From positions 22,258,001 through 22,322,000 of the forward strand of contig OX344764.1 in NCBI GenBank assembly GCA_947034895.1: 64,000 bases of DNA, in the 5' to 3' direction. The position numbers and the translations under genes were made by a program. Shown here in pieces: positions 10,343-22,512 of this stretch. The notes below the pieces were generated by a model that was given only the letters and a program-made list of their open reading frames with translations, was not told where the DNA came from and did no database searches. Positions within the stretch are counted from its first letter, which is position 1. Every line of letters begins with the position of its first letter. Source of the DNA: Rhytidiadelphus loreus (lineage: Eukaryota; Streptophyta; Bryopsida; Hypnales; Hylocomiaceae).

Positions 10343-12185
10343 AGAGGGTGGGATTCTAGATGCTCCTGATTTGTATTATGGCTTGGAGACTGAAGACGAC
10401 ATCAATGTGCACGAGGCTTGTGATTATTGGGCAAATGATGAGTTTCCGGAGGAAGATATGGCAACAAACGAGGTACAAGTCAATCCTCGTACAATGCAAG
10501 AGAGAGTGAGGGTTCAGAGGAGGAGGGTGGGCAATGCTGCTTCAATGTTGGACAATTCATCGGAGAGTGGGGATGCATATGATGGGGGTGAAAGTAGCAA
10601 CGGTGGGGACCCGGACAATCCATATGGGGTGAAACATATGTTTCGCGACTCGACGTGGTCCCGATCAAATTTTACTTTTTCACCGACTCCAATACCATTT
10701 CTAGGTGCACGGGGGCCTACAAGAGTGCACTATAAAATGCCAACCTTCATGCAGTTGTTTACGTTATTTTGGCCCTACACTCTCTTGCGTAAGATAGTGG
10801 TAGAGAGTAATCGGTATGCAACTACACCGGATGAGCACGGAAAAACAAGGGGGGGACAAGGATGGATACCTCTCACAGTGGCAACTTTGAAGGCCTATTT
10901 AGCAGCCCGCATCTATATGGGATTGAAAAAACAACCGAACATGAGGACATACTGGAGCAAAGAAGGGTCTTTTTTTCATTGTCCCCGGATTTCTAAATTA
11001 TTGTCTAGGAAGAGATTTGAAGCGATAACAAGATGTTTACATGTAACAAACCCCTCTACCTATGTTGGGGATAGAAACATGCCCGGTTATGACAAGATGG
11101 GTCAAGTGCGTTGGCTTGTGCATGAAATTAGGGATGGTTTCAAACGAGAATGGATGTTGGGCAAGTTCCTTACAATAGACGAAATGATGATACGGTATAA
11201 AGGTTCTTATTGCCCCGCTAGGCAATATATGCCCAAAAAGCCACAGAAATGGGGCATCAAAGTTTGGTGCTTGGCAGATTCTGCATCCAAATATGTTTTT
11301 AACTTTGAAATCTATTGTGGGGCTAATCATGAAGGAGTAGAAGAAACACCACCGGTACGTGTAGAAGCAAGTGTGGCATACAACGTGGTAATGCGATTAT
11401 TGAATGGACAAGAAAGAAAAGGGCATGTAGTTGTCACGGACAACTACTTCTCGAGTGTTGGATTATTTATGGAGTTGGCTGCAATGCAAATCTATGCTAC
11501 CGGTACTATGAGGTCAAATCGGGTGGGCCTACCTTTGGACTTGAAAAAGCTTGGGAATTGGACCAATTCTCTTCAAGGTACATTATCATGGAAAATGCAT
11601 GACTCTCGTGGCATTGCATGTGTCATGTGGAAAGACAAGCGCCCAGTTCTTCTTATTTCTACTCATGCATTGCCTATTCAGTTTCCATGTGTACCGGTAC
11701 CAACGGTTCCACGTAGAAATGGGGCAAGAAGAGACCCAATACAAACTTCTCCTATGCATTTGGAGTACACCACCCACATGAGGGGGGTGGATGTGGCGGA
11801 CCAATTGAGAGCTTCATATTCAAGCCAAACGCGGTCACACAAGTGGTGGCACCGAGTTTTTTACTTCTTATTGGACACAACGGTGGTCAATATGTATGTA
11901 ATCTACCTTAGTCTTTTGCAAAACCGTCGTCATCAAAGGAAACCAATTTCTCACCTTCAATTCAAGGCCGATTTGTGTGATGCTCTCACACAAAATTGGC
12001 GTGGTCGGGGAACCGATGTTGATGAAGAAGAAGATCCACGGCCCCACATGCCCACTACTAGTCGATTGAGGCGTCCTTGTGTGACATGCGGTGACCCAAA
12101 ATGTAGCTACTATTGTCGGGCTTGCAATCGCATTTTTTTATGCCTAAACCGGGGATGTTTTGAAGAGTACCATTATGGCCCCTGA
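10343..12185 (+). CDS. piggyBac transposase, catalytic exon (element 1, C-terminus truncated)
   Basis: This exon encodes a DDD transposase that would cut at and insert into TTAA. Counting residues from 10314, the catalytic aspartates are D289 (FLTIDE), D376 (VVTDNYFS) and D493 (GVDVADQL), with spacing like that of the insect enzyme. Other family signatures are KPQKWGIKVW after the first D and the RSHKWWHRVFYFLLD block after the third. A cysteine-rich C-terminal domain follows (C589, C592, C597, C601, C604, C610, C615), which in the family binds the element ends. The N-terminal part is acidic. The stop is TGA at 12183. Element 2 has CGA here and reads twelve more codons, rich in Arg, His and Asn. 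The change is C to T at a CpG, so element 1 is probably the mutated copy. It may be partly or fully inactive. Confidence 0.93.
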
Positions 12186-12221
12186 CATCGCAATAGAAGG
12201 AACCACGTCCAAAGAGTATAA

Positions 12222-12800
12222 GGTGAATTCAATGTTCTTTTGGTGCTTATTATTAGATCCATGCTTTCAAACTATTACACGTCTTCTTACCATGAATATT
12301 GTTGCCTTGAAGCCTACTCTTTCTTTTTATTTTCTTATCTTTTTCTTAGTATACCTTTTTTTAGCCTAAACCTTGACATGTCTTAGTGTTTTTATTTCAT
12401 ACCCTTTTTGTTTCCTTCCCTTTTTATTTATTTTTTGGCTTCTTATTTTCTTACCTTTTGATGCCCTAAGCCTCATTGTTCCCTACCCTCTTTTTTTGAT
12501 CCCTTATTTTTTCTAACCTCCTTCTATTTTCTTATTTTGTTTCTTCTAAGTCCTTTTTTTCCTTGAACATTTTTTTAATTTCCTATACCCTTTCCTTTTT
12601 TTTAACCTTTTTTTTCCTATATCCTTTTTTCTGTTCTAAACCTTTTTTTTTCTGAAACCTTATTTGGTGAGCCCTTTTTTTCCAAATCTTTTTATTTACT
12701 TTGTAAACTTTTTTTTTGTAAAACCTTTTTTTCTAACCCCTTTTTATATACTAAACTTTTTTTATTTCCTTAGCTTTTTAGTAGACAACTCAAACATGTC
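12222..12800 (+). repeat. T-rich degenerate repeat tract downstream of the transposase
   Basis: This is a long run of short CCTTTTTTT and TAAACCTTTTTT-like blocks on the + strand. It is mirrored as an A-rich tract at about 26040-26580 in element 2. It probably forms the 3' untranslated or terminal part of the element. The hydrophobic frames seen across it reflect composition only. Confidence 0.6.
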
Positions 12801-12829
12801 AATTGCATTAGCTTACCATCGTTGCTTCA

Positions 12830-13297
12830 GTGCTGGTCCAGATGAAAAGAGTTTGGGTGCTGCTGAAGGGAATGCTCAGGTGGAGGGAACAAGACTTGCG
12901 GACACTTGGGAGTGTACATCGGGAACTTGGGAGCGTACATCGGGAACTTGGGAGCAGGAATGGGGAACGCCAATTGGGCGGATGCCATTTGGAAAGCCTC
13001 CCACCCCACTCCTGCCCCCACTTGGCATGGCAGCTTACCCTGCCTCCTGAATGGTAGGGGAGGTGGGAAGAATGGGAGGGGGAGGGGTCCTTCCAAATGG
13101 CAGGGAAGGCCCCCCCGAATGGCAGGGAAGGGCATTGGGACAACCGCCCAGAGCAAGTATTTGTCAGCTCGCCCGTTGTGGGAGTGAGAAGCACCCAGCA
13201 TGAGTTGCTTGCCCAAAACTCTGAAGCTTGCACAGAACACATGGGCTTCATTTTTAGTGCCACATTTCGAGTTTTTTATATTTTGTAGGAAAGACAA
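12830..13297. other. GC-rich segment inside element 1
   Basis: A sharply bounded GC-rich block lies within the AT-rich 3' part of the element, with open frames on both strands. It contains a 21 bp unit (ACTTGGGAGCGTACATCGGGA) present twice plus a partial copy here and once plus a partial copy in element 2. It also has a duplicated GAATGGCAGGGAAGG block around 13100. Neither strand gives a recognisable protein. It could be captured host DNA or part of an untranslated region. Confidence 0.4.
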
Positions 13298-13561
13298 TTC
13301 CTTTGCATGAAGTAGGTAGATTTCCTTGTATCCACCGTTCAGATTTTAGATTGGACCTATTTTGAAATTTGAATCATTGATGGAAAAAATGACAATGTAA
13401 ACAAATTTTGCAAAACCTATGTGTACAATCATATTGTTTTCTATATGTTCTACAAGTGAAAAGATGGTGAATTTTTTTGAGCATGATCCTAACTCATATA
13501 AGTACCCTAATCCAAGGAGTAACCATGAAAATGAAATTCTGTACATGTGTAATTCAACAGT

Positions 13562-13811
13562 CGAAGTGCAGCTGCCCGGAATTTTCACACTGAAAAAAAA
13601 AGCAATTTGAACTTTGCACCATTAGATCTCATTGAGATCGATGAATCTATTGTTGAAAATTGGTAGGTTCCTAAATTATAAAGACAAGTTCAAGCTCCTA
13701 CGGTTGGAAACTATTTTTTTTTGGTCTTCTAGTGTCCACTCCTCACATTCCCCCAACACCCCTATTTTGACTACTTTCTTCTAAATCACCTCCAAACCAT
13801 TTAGGGGTTAA
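13562..13811 (+). other. Right terminal and subterminal region of element 1
   Basis: It contains GAAGTGCAGCTGCCC about 235 bp, and CTCCTACGGTT about 115 bp, from the TTTAGGGG terminus. Both motifs recur at comparable distances in the shorter TTAA elements. They are candidate transposase contact sites; function is inferred only from conservation. Confidence 0.6.
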
Positions 13812-15440
13812 GAAAACCCCCAAAAAGGCCATCGACCCAGTCGTTGCTTGGACTCGCATGAGGTGACAGGAAATGCCGTCTGCCCAAGAAATTCAAAAGA
13901 AGAACGGACGGATGGACGGACGAATGGGAGTAGGCGAACTTCAATACCAGTAGTACCTACTGTAGCTAAGCTCCTCCCGTCCAGCAGCCATTGTTGAGTT
14001 TGATGTGGCCCTCCATTCATGCATTGGCGGAAGTCCAATACGGAGTATAAGTTAAGAGTGTGGGTGATTTGTAACATAAGGTTCTGCTTTCTGATGCATT
14101 TTAGGACACCTGGCCAAGTCCTCCACATCATGCAACCTCTCACTAACTTATGTTAACTTATTATTTCAGTTCACTTGGGACACACTGCAACTCCGGCAGG
14201 CGCTGAAGCACTCAAACTCAGTCATCATACTGACCAGAAGGGAACGGGAATGTTGCAAGCTCTTGGCTTCCACTTTGGCTGTTGGTGCGAAGCCTTGGGT
14301 TTCTTTGGTATGGCTGTCCGGAGGGATGCTGACGTGACTGTAGGCTGCCCCACACTACTGACATAATGCACTTGGAAAGATTTCTCTTCACTAACCCTGG
14401 AGCGCCGCGGGCGCCATTCTCATGAGAGTGATGAGAGTACTCTGAGATGGAAAGAGTCCAAAAAGTCCAATTTCTTGTTGACCTTTCATGGTGGTTGTGA
14501 AGAGTATTTAGTTGAGTTTGTAGTCTTGCAAGAGTTTGTCTTCACATAAATGAGAAATTAGTTTTAAAAACGGATCATAGAACATGCTATTTTAGTGTAT
14601 TTTGGGAAGTTGTTGCTGCTTACTCTAAATCTGAAATTTCTCTAGAAAAATGATATTTTTATGAATAAGAGCCCAACTAACAAAATCAAGGTCATCTACT
14701 CTAGTTCTACTCCAATTTGAATTTTTGAAAAAATTCCCAGTACTGAATATTTTATTGCAATTTGAACTTTGAATGTGTTTTCAATGTCTATTATTTTCTA
14801 ATTATAGAATGACACGGAAATTGGGTTTACACTATGATGTTTTTCATTGTAATATACACACATGGTGAAATTTTCAGATTTTTTGAAACAATTTTCTATT
14901 TGATATGATTTTTCTTCGCTTTTTCTTCCCAAATTCTCAAAAAAAAAAAAATTCACAAAAAAATCTAAATTTTTTATGAAGTACAGAAGACATGTAATTT
15001 CATTTCTAAAAAATAAATATAATTTTTTTCATACATATCAAGTTGCAAAATGGCAGAAAATTGAGTGATGGGTAGTGAGATTTGGAATCAGTGGTCATGG
15101 GTTCGTCATTTAGAGGTTAATATTTGCTCCTCCCATAGTGGAATCTCACCATTCACAAGGGAGGGCATTAACACCAGCAAAATGCACTGTTCAACATGGT
15201 GGAATGCACCCTAGGAATTTCTTTATCAGAAAGCATTCTCATGCAGAAGCAGAAAGCACCCTGACACATTCGCACACCAATTGGAAAAAAATCAAACAAA
15301 GTTGGAAAGAAGTCTTTCACGTCAATTATGCAGGGGGAGCCCTCTCAAGTGAGGGGTTCCTACATTTTCAGGTACGACCTTGAGCTAACGCCCTCAGTCT
15401 AGTGCCCTTAAATGCAGGAACCCCCTCCTCTCAAGGCCTT
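13812..15440. other. Between the piggyBac copies: moderately GC-rich start, then AT-rich, no gene
   Basis: The first ~600 bases are less AT-rich and include a GGACGGATGGACGGACGAAT block near 13905. After 14420 the sequence is very AT-rich. Nothing recognisable is encoded. Confidence 0.35.
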
Positions 15441-15816
15441 CCCCTATACTAAGAGCATCCCCACTGCAACTCAAAATTGGGCACAAACCCAGTGTTGGGC
15501 CCAACCCAATGCAAAAAATTGCCCTGCCACAAATACAGTATTGGCCAAAAATAGGCTGACTACAGCCCAGAATGGCGTGGACACTTTGAAAATACTATGC
15601 CTTGCAAGGGCCTAGCGAAGGGGTTGATTGTGCTTCTCAACCTATATACCAAGGTAATAACCCCTAGCTAGCGCTTTGACGAGCTGAAATACATTTAAAA
15701 TTTTATTTTTGGGAACTAATGAAACGCTCAAATGTATTATCATATGGTGCCCCCGGAATAAATTATCAAAGAAATTCAGCTTGTTTCAAATTTTGAAGTA
15801 GGAAAATCAATTCCTT
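15441..15816. other. Single PIF/Harbinger-like end at about 15450 and unremarkable sequence
   Basis: TAA followed by GAGCATCCCCACTGCAAC at 15450-15470 resembles the end of the MITE at 1472. I found no matching right end downstream, so this would be a solo or decayed end. Confidence 0.3.
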
Positions 15817-15960
15817 ATATCCACATGGGGTGGTAGGAGGTAGACGAACCCATGTAGGATATGTTAATTAGAATTAGTAAGAGCTTCCATGCTCATAGTC
15901 ATAGTAAAGCTAACATATTACACATGGGTTGGTCCACCTCCTACCACCCCATGTGGATAT
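15817..15960. repeat. Inverted repeat, ~40 bp arms
   Basis: ATATCCACATGGGGTGGTAG at 15817 continues to CCCATGT. It is mirrored at 15921-15960 by ACATGGG...CTACCACCCCATGTGGATAT. The spacer is about 65-70 bases. One arm also matches the dispersed repeat copy near 2540, so it may be the edge of that repeat. Confidence 0.65.
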
Positions 15961-17165
15961 AATTAGCTTATCTTCATCCTTAATATTTAAAGGCTATTTG
16001 AAAATGTTTACCAATCCTTTCAAGTTTTTTTTTTGAGAATCGAGAGTTAAATTATTGTTTACTTGACTTCTAAAGTAAACAATTCAACTTTCAAAATTTG
16101 GCACCCCTTTGTTGTGAATTTGGTGTGTGCATGCTCTAACAATGGGATGATGTGGTGGATTGGGTTCTTGGTCACAGTGCCTATCCCTCTTGTTGAGTCG
16201 CCTTCACCGTTTTGCAATGGGACAAATGATCCTTGCAAGGCTTGGCTATGTCAAAAGAGCATGATAAATAGGGAAATTTGTGTTTGAAATATCCGCAAGC
16301 GGTGGGATTGCCCTAAGGTAGATAAGCCTATTATCACCATGATTTGCAATATGAATCCCTTAGGCCAACTCCAAGAACGGCACATATTTGTGCGCTTGTT
16401 TCATGAATTGAACTCAAGTGAAATTATAATTTTTTGATTAAAATTGCAATTTTTGTGAATTTTTGAAGTGGTTTGTCTTGAAATTACAAAACTGTCCATA
16501 CTCATAGAGTGGAGTCATAAACGTCCTATAAACAATCTATATCCGCCTTTCCATGTATCTAATGACACTTAAGTACTCACAAATAAAGGATTGATACACT
16601 ACCTTTAATAGGCATTAATGCACTAATCTTGCTAGAAAAATGAATGGATTTGAAGGTTTTTCAGGACGAAATTGGGGTCAAAAAGTAACGGATGGAATTG
16701 GATTGGTCTACTTTAGAATTAAATCCTCTTCTTAGGAAGGAGAAAGGAAAGGGAATAAGAAAAAACAAACAATGAGTACTTTTTCAAATATGGTTTTCAC
16801 CTCTAATTGAATGTCCAAAGCACCATTCTTTTAAAAGAACTGTAGAGTAGATTTTGAAAAGACATGAATCAACCATGGTTATACATGTTATATTCTTTAA
16901 CTTCATATTTTTTCCATGACCTCAATTTTAGATTTGACATGTAAAAAAGGAGAATTTAAAGACTTCAAATCACTTTCATAGGTTCAACCCCTTATTAGTC
17001 AATCATTATCTTTTTCTAGTGTGATCCATAACACATCAGGTTTGAACTCATATGGTTACAAATTTTCTTAAATTTATCAAATTCATCAAAACTTTTTTTT
17101 CTTCTTAGTTTTGAGCAAATTCTAAGAAGTTCAAAAAAATCTTGGACATTTCTTGAAGATTAAGG
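15931..17165. repeat. Diverged dispersed repeat (related to 2520-3010 and 1-369)
   Basis: Ordered blocks match 2520-3010, followed by blocks that match the window start. The two separate matches suggest one long old element of unknown class. No protein is recognised. Confidence 0.45.
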
Positions 17166-20100
17166 TAAGTACACCTAATTGTAGCTCCCACCTAATTGCA
17201 TCACAATACATATCCTCTTTGTATTTCAAAACCTGAATCTAATCCAATTGTGATTCTTTTTTTATTTCAGTGATATAAATTTGATAAGACGAATTACAAG
17301 TACTTTAGATTTAGGTTTTGAAACAAAGAAAGGTGCATTGTGATGCAATCATGTGGGATTATAGTTTAAAATCCAAAGTGTAGAAGATGGAGATTACAAT
17401 GAGACATATTCCAATCATGCATTCAATCAAGGATGTCACAAAGTTAGTTTGTTTTGTCTAAAGGCTTCTAATGTCAATGGTTTGATTACTAGTACATGCA
17501 ATTAACTAATATGCTAAATTTTCCTTATTTTCAACACAAAGATAATACAAAATCATGGTCTAAAATGTTTTTTTCAAAGTAGATTTGTACTTGTGTAGAC
17601 AACTACTTAGATCACTTGCACCCTTGCATGCTAAAATTGACATGCTACTATTTAACATCTACATTTGGAAAAACCTCCAACTTCTTGTTTCTATTCTTAC
17701 ATATCAAATGTGTTATGAAAGTAGTGAAATGGATAAACACATATTGAAAGTAAGTTAAGGTTGATTAAATTTAGATTTGGTAGACCTATCCTTTATATAT
17801 TGAGGCTAAGAGAATATTTGGAAGGGCCTAGAGTGCTTTCCATCCACTTTGATGGTGTATTAGCCCCTCCTTGTGTTGGAGCACAATTTGCTCTAATATT
17901 GAAGTGAATATGAATAATTTAAGCATAAAGATCCAAATCAATACTTTAATAATCAATATTATCAATCCAATCAATCCAAATCTCGTCATACCATCTTCGA
18001 GCACCTTTTCATTTTCAAAGGCTTTCCAAAAATATCAATAGCACTTTGATTAATACTCCAATGAAAGAGGCCTATGACTTGACTACTAAATCAACAAACA
18101 TACAATAGGGATAGTACACATCTATATTAATGAAGAGATCTTCAACTTAAAATAAGCATGTCATTCTCCATTTATGCTACCAACAAAGGGAAATAATGGT
18201 ACTCAAAAACAAAAACAAAATAAAAGTATATTGTTTTTATAGTCATGCACCAACATCTAGGAAGTTTTTGGATTTGCCCTAGTAATTAGCCTCTTCTTTC
18301 AAGTTGTTTTAAAGCGAACATGTTGCATCCTCTCTTTATACAAATCTTTCAACTAGTATCAAATTCTCACCAACAACTTCTATTCAACTTCAAATTTGCA
18401 AAGGCTACAATCCTCTTTTTTCAAAGACAATTCAGTTTTGAAACTAAACTCCAAATTTCATTACATCACACAAATATGGACAATGGAATAGGGGATGGCC
18501 ACCATGACCAACCCTAAAGTGATATCCACCTCCACCCCATCCAAGCACTCCAAGCCCCTCAACAACCAACCTTAAAGGGAAACTCATCTTGTCCAAGAAC
18601 ATATCCACCTTTAGCAACTTAGATATTAACTTTAGATTTGAAATGACAAGTAGCTAAATTCTAACAATTTCATGAAAGTAGTAGCTACATATCCACCATT
18701 TATTTTTATACACTAGTTAGTTGCCAATCCTACCAATTTTTTTGTCCAGTTTTGGATCCTCTATTTTCACACTCCAATTGGTTGTTTTTCCAAAGGTACT
18801 AGCTAACAATAAACTAACCGGTGGTTTTCTTTGAACATTGTCATTTACCATAGCATTCATATGGTGTCTGAAACACATGTGCCATGATGTATTGAATTGT
18901 TTTTTGATCTAGTTTAAGATTCAACAAAATTCAAGGTAATTTAGTAATAAGAACTATCTCATTTATTTATTATATTTTAGATATTTATATCATAGAAACC
19001 TTCTATGATTATAATATAACTATGTTATAGATACCTACATTATAGGTGTTTATATTAAAGCACCTTCAATGGTTGTAGGATATCTACTTCCATATATGTT
19101 CAAGGCTCACAAGGCCTAGGGAGTTACTTGGATCTGGTTGTATATTATATTTATGAGAGATTTTCACCAAAAGTGGCAAAAAACACCACTAGCGTTGGCC
19201 AATGGGGAGTGTATAGGACTCTAACCTAAATTGTCTTCCAAGTAATGAACTCCAACTATATTTTTGGTCAATTTTTTAATTAAGTATTTTAAATGAAAAA
19301 GGGGCAACACCCCTAAATCACCCAAATATGTGACCTAAAAATCTCCAAATCCTCTTAACACATATTTTAAAAGGTTTTGGTAACCTCGTGAACCAAAATC
19401 TCCAAAAAAACATCCAATTTGGATTCAAAAGGGGTCAAAGGGGTCCTAAAAACTAATTTCAGCATACCAAATCTCATCAAAACATCCCAATTCACATACA
19501 TTGCCCCCATTTATACTCCAACTTATTTTTCTAAATTCAATATTAAAATGGCACTTGAGATAGCACTTCTGCACTTGCCCTAAAATCTTAAAAAATGAAC
19601 TCACTCATCATGCACTCTCAATCACACAAAACACAGTGAACTCAACACACATTGCACCTACAACATTTTCTATAAAAATGTGAAATGAAAATTGCAATTA
19701 CTCAATTACTATGGTAAAAATCTACACAAAACCTCAAATTGTACTTCCTCCTAGGGACAATAGATTCTCTTCCACAAAAACAGTTGCCACCACCTTGTCC
19801 AAGCTCTAAATGGCGTGAGCCTAAGCTTGTTGAAAATCCAACTTCAATGCACACCACCACTCCAAAATTTAACATATTTCAACTTGTCATTCTCTTGCTA
19901 TCGTCCGCTAAAGTTGGTAGTCCCTAGATTGACCGGCAGTTGACTTTTTTGCACAAAATTGGCCATATCAACTTTGTCCTTGCTTCAAATTGGGCATATC
20001 TTAGCTTTTTGAAAATTTAACTTTTCAAGCTACATCCTCTCTAAATTTCAATTCCATCCGCCTTGCCATTCTTTTGTTATTGCTCGTCAAAGTTGACAGC

Positions 20101-20947
20101 CCCTGCCAATTTAAAAAAACTAATTATCCGAATTCAGTTTTCAATCTGACCTAGGAAACCTCCCTTTTTCATCCATTTTCACCTATTTTCCACGTGAAAA
20201 TAAGTGAACCTTCTCAACAAATTGTCTTACATGGTTTCTTCCTACAATCTCTACCAATTCATGCTTAAAACACCCACAAATGACTCACAATTCTTCAAAG
20301 AATACACGCTTTGCAAAACACCAAAACTTCAAAGAGAGGAAGAGAGAGAGCTTCAAACCCTAATTTTGCATATATCAAATTTTCCAATGTAATAATTTCC
20401 CCTAACTACTTTCATCCTACCTTAATTTATTGTTGATCCTCTAATTTTGTGTTAAACATGACAAATTAGAGCAAATTAAGCTAGATTACTGTAAATGTGT
20501 AAACTATGCTAATTTAATGCAAATTTTCCTAAATTACTGTAAAATCTTCTAAATTACTGAAAAAATCTTACTTTAGAGTTTCCGTTGCTACTCTAGTATT
20601 CTCGTAGTAGTTCTAAGTTTTAGTAACTTCTTTTGTGTTTTCTCTTATTTATTATTTTTGTGGTTTTCAATTTACTTTTAGTTTCATTTTCTAATTCTAG
20701 TCTTTTGCTTTTAATTCATGTTTGTATTTCTTGTATTTCTTATCTTTTTTGGTTTGCAATTTGATCTAATCCTATTTCCTACCCTTGATATTTTGTTTTT
20801 GTTTTGTTTTGTATTTGTTGTATTTGTTATCTTTCTGGTTTCTTATTCAATTCTACTTTCATTTTATTTATTTAATAATAATTTGTTTTATTTTATTTTA
20901 TCATCATTTGATTGTTGACCTAATTTGGTTATTCTACCAAATTTTAC
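17166..20947. other. AT-rich intergenic sequence; repeat blocks near 18880-19130
   Basis: No convincing gene. The part 18880-19130 shares motifs with 50780-51200 (TATAGGTG, GTTATA, CACCTTCAA, TGGTTGTAGG, TTCAAGGCTC), so it belongs to another old dispersed repeat. From 20640 to 20920 the sequence is T-rich, which creates spurious hydrophobic frames. Confidence 0.4.
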
Positions 20948-21480
20948 CTAACCACTAAAAGCCCAAGGGGTTTGAACAAAACACAAATGTATTATAAAAT
21001 ATAATTTCTATAACTTTTTTGAAGTTTGCATTAAAGAAGATAATGTGAAGCATAAAAAGTAGAAAGTATCCGTACGATCAAAAGTTTAAAAGCATTTTTA
21101 GATTCTCTTCAAATGAATTTTGAAGATATAACTTCATAAATTTACCAAAAATACAATTTCTATCTTTGAATTTCTTTTTGATTGGTCAAAATTGTGGTTT
21201 CTATTGATTTGTGAAAAAATGCATAAGATCTAGTAATGAGAACATCAACTCTTTCCCCAAATAGTAAATTTTTCAACACTACCCAATTCTATACTCTTTG
21301 CTATATTTCTTATAATTTCCGTTTGACCGTAGCGATCTTAGTTTTAAATATACATATTGAAAGACAATCCAGTCTCTTCAGAAAAAAATAAAAATTGAAA
21401 AAAAGTTTTTTTCTGTCCGAAAATTCTGCCCGAAGTCAGGTAGCGACCATGAAATGGTCGCTCGAGCGCTTAGGGGTTAA
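20948..21480. mobile_element. Probable non-autonomous TTAA-type element
   Basis: The right end is GCGCTTAGGGGTTAA (TTAA 21477-21480). The left end, CTAACCACTAAAAGCCC at 20948, is imperfect. The DNA outside both ends resembles one repeated motif (CCTAATTTGGTTATTCTACC), which helps place the borders. A GCGACCAT/ATGGTCGC palindrome lies just inside the right end. No coding capacity. Confidence 0.5.
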
Positions 21481-21578
21481 GACTTCATTTACCGTTAGCC
21501 TAATTTGATTATATTGCCAAATCTTGCTTAATGCATAATTTTATCGTTAGCCTAATTTGGTTATTCTACCAAACATTG

Positions 21579-22512
21579 TTTACCCCCTAAAGGACCGGAG
21601 TGTGTTTTTTGGCTGTATAGAAATTTTGGGCAGGTACCTACGTGCGGAGATTTTCATATTTGGAGCTGAAATTTTAATAGAATGTGGGGGTGAGGAATAT
21701 CTTTCATATGCGCCAGATTTCATGACATTTGGAAATACGAGTCAAAAGTTATAGCCTAATATGTTACTTTTTCCCCCAACTAGGCAGTTTGGGCAAATAA
21801 AAAAATCACTTTTTTCATAAACAAAAAATTGAAATTGATTTTCTAGAGTTTTATATACACGAAAAGCTTTGAATCATTCCCTTTTGATCAATGAGTCAAA
21901 AGTTATGAGGATTTTTTGTTTGCGGGCAATTTTGGATTTCCTACTCTAAAATAAACTTTGAAATCCTTTATCTTACCCAGTTTTCAATATTTTTGGACAA
22001 AAATAAAATCGTAGGATGTAGATACAATATTACAACATTTCGACCATTGGGATTGGAAATTTTCAATTCCATATTTAAATTGTAAATAATTTAGTATTTT
22101 TAATCATTCTCTACTACTACCTACTTACTATTTTTTTCCTATATGTTGTACTATTTCAAATGATCTGAAAATTTTCAAACATGTGGCCACCTTGTCTAGG
22201 AAAACAAATCCAAAGAAGCACCACCATCTAGGTCATTTTTTCATAGAAATGTGAGCTTGTGAAGTGCAGCTGCCCTGCTTTTCGTAGGGTAAAAAAAATG
22301 ATTTTAGTTAGTTTGAATGCTTATATCTTGCAATCCACCTGGTGAAAATGTCTGAAATTTTTACCACATGTTTTTGATACTATATAATACAAGATCCTAC
22401 GGTTAGATATGTCAAAAAAAAGTTTTTTTTTCAAAATTTTGGTACTTGTACTAGAAATGGCAGTTTTGGAGCGTTTTTGGTGAAAGTATAGTGACGGTCC
22501 TTTAAGGGTTAA
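21579..22512. mobile_element. 934 bp non-autonomous piggyBac-type element (copy of 56792-57724)
   Basis: Left end CCCCCTAAAGGACC, preceded by TTTA; right end GGTCCTTTAAGGGTTAA. GTGAAGTGCAGCTGCCC lies about 240 bp and GATCCTACGGTTAG about 117 bp from the right end, as in the autonomous element. A closely similar inverted copy of the same length is at 56792-57724. No coding capacity. Confidence 0.8.

Larger units (their letters stand above)
6180..13811 (+). mobile_element. piggyBac-type transposon, element 1
   Basis: The element is bounded by TTAA at 6180-6183 and 13808-13811. Its ends are CCCCTAAACGCC at the left and CCATTTAGGGG at the right, so the common inverted terminus is CCCCTAAA. The internal gene encodes a piggyBac transposase (catalytic exon 10343-12185). 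At 7.6 kb it is much longer than the ~2.5 kb classical insect element. The extra length lies in a long 5' part, a repeat-filled intron, a T-rich stretch and a GC-rich 3' segment. A nearly identical copy lies inverted at 25036-32647. The unrelated flanking sequences of the two copies show separate insertions. The near identity of the copies points to recent activity. Confidence 0.93.

Noticed and set aside
12664..13263. Several frames of 120-156 codons at the 3' end of the elements
   Set aside because: Open on both strands with T-rich or Gly/Pro-rich composition; more likely non-coding.
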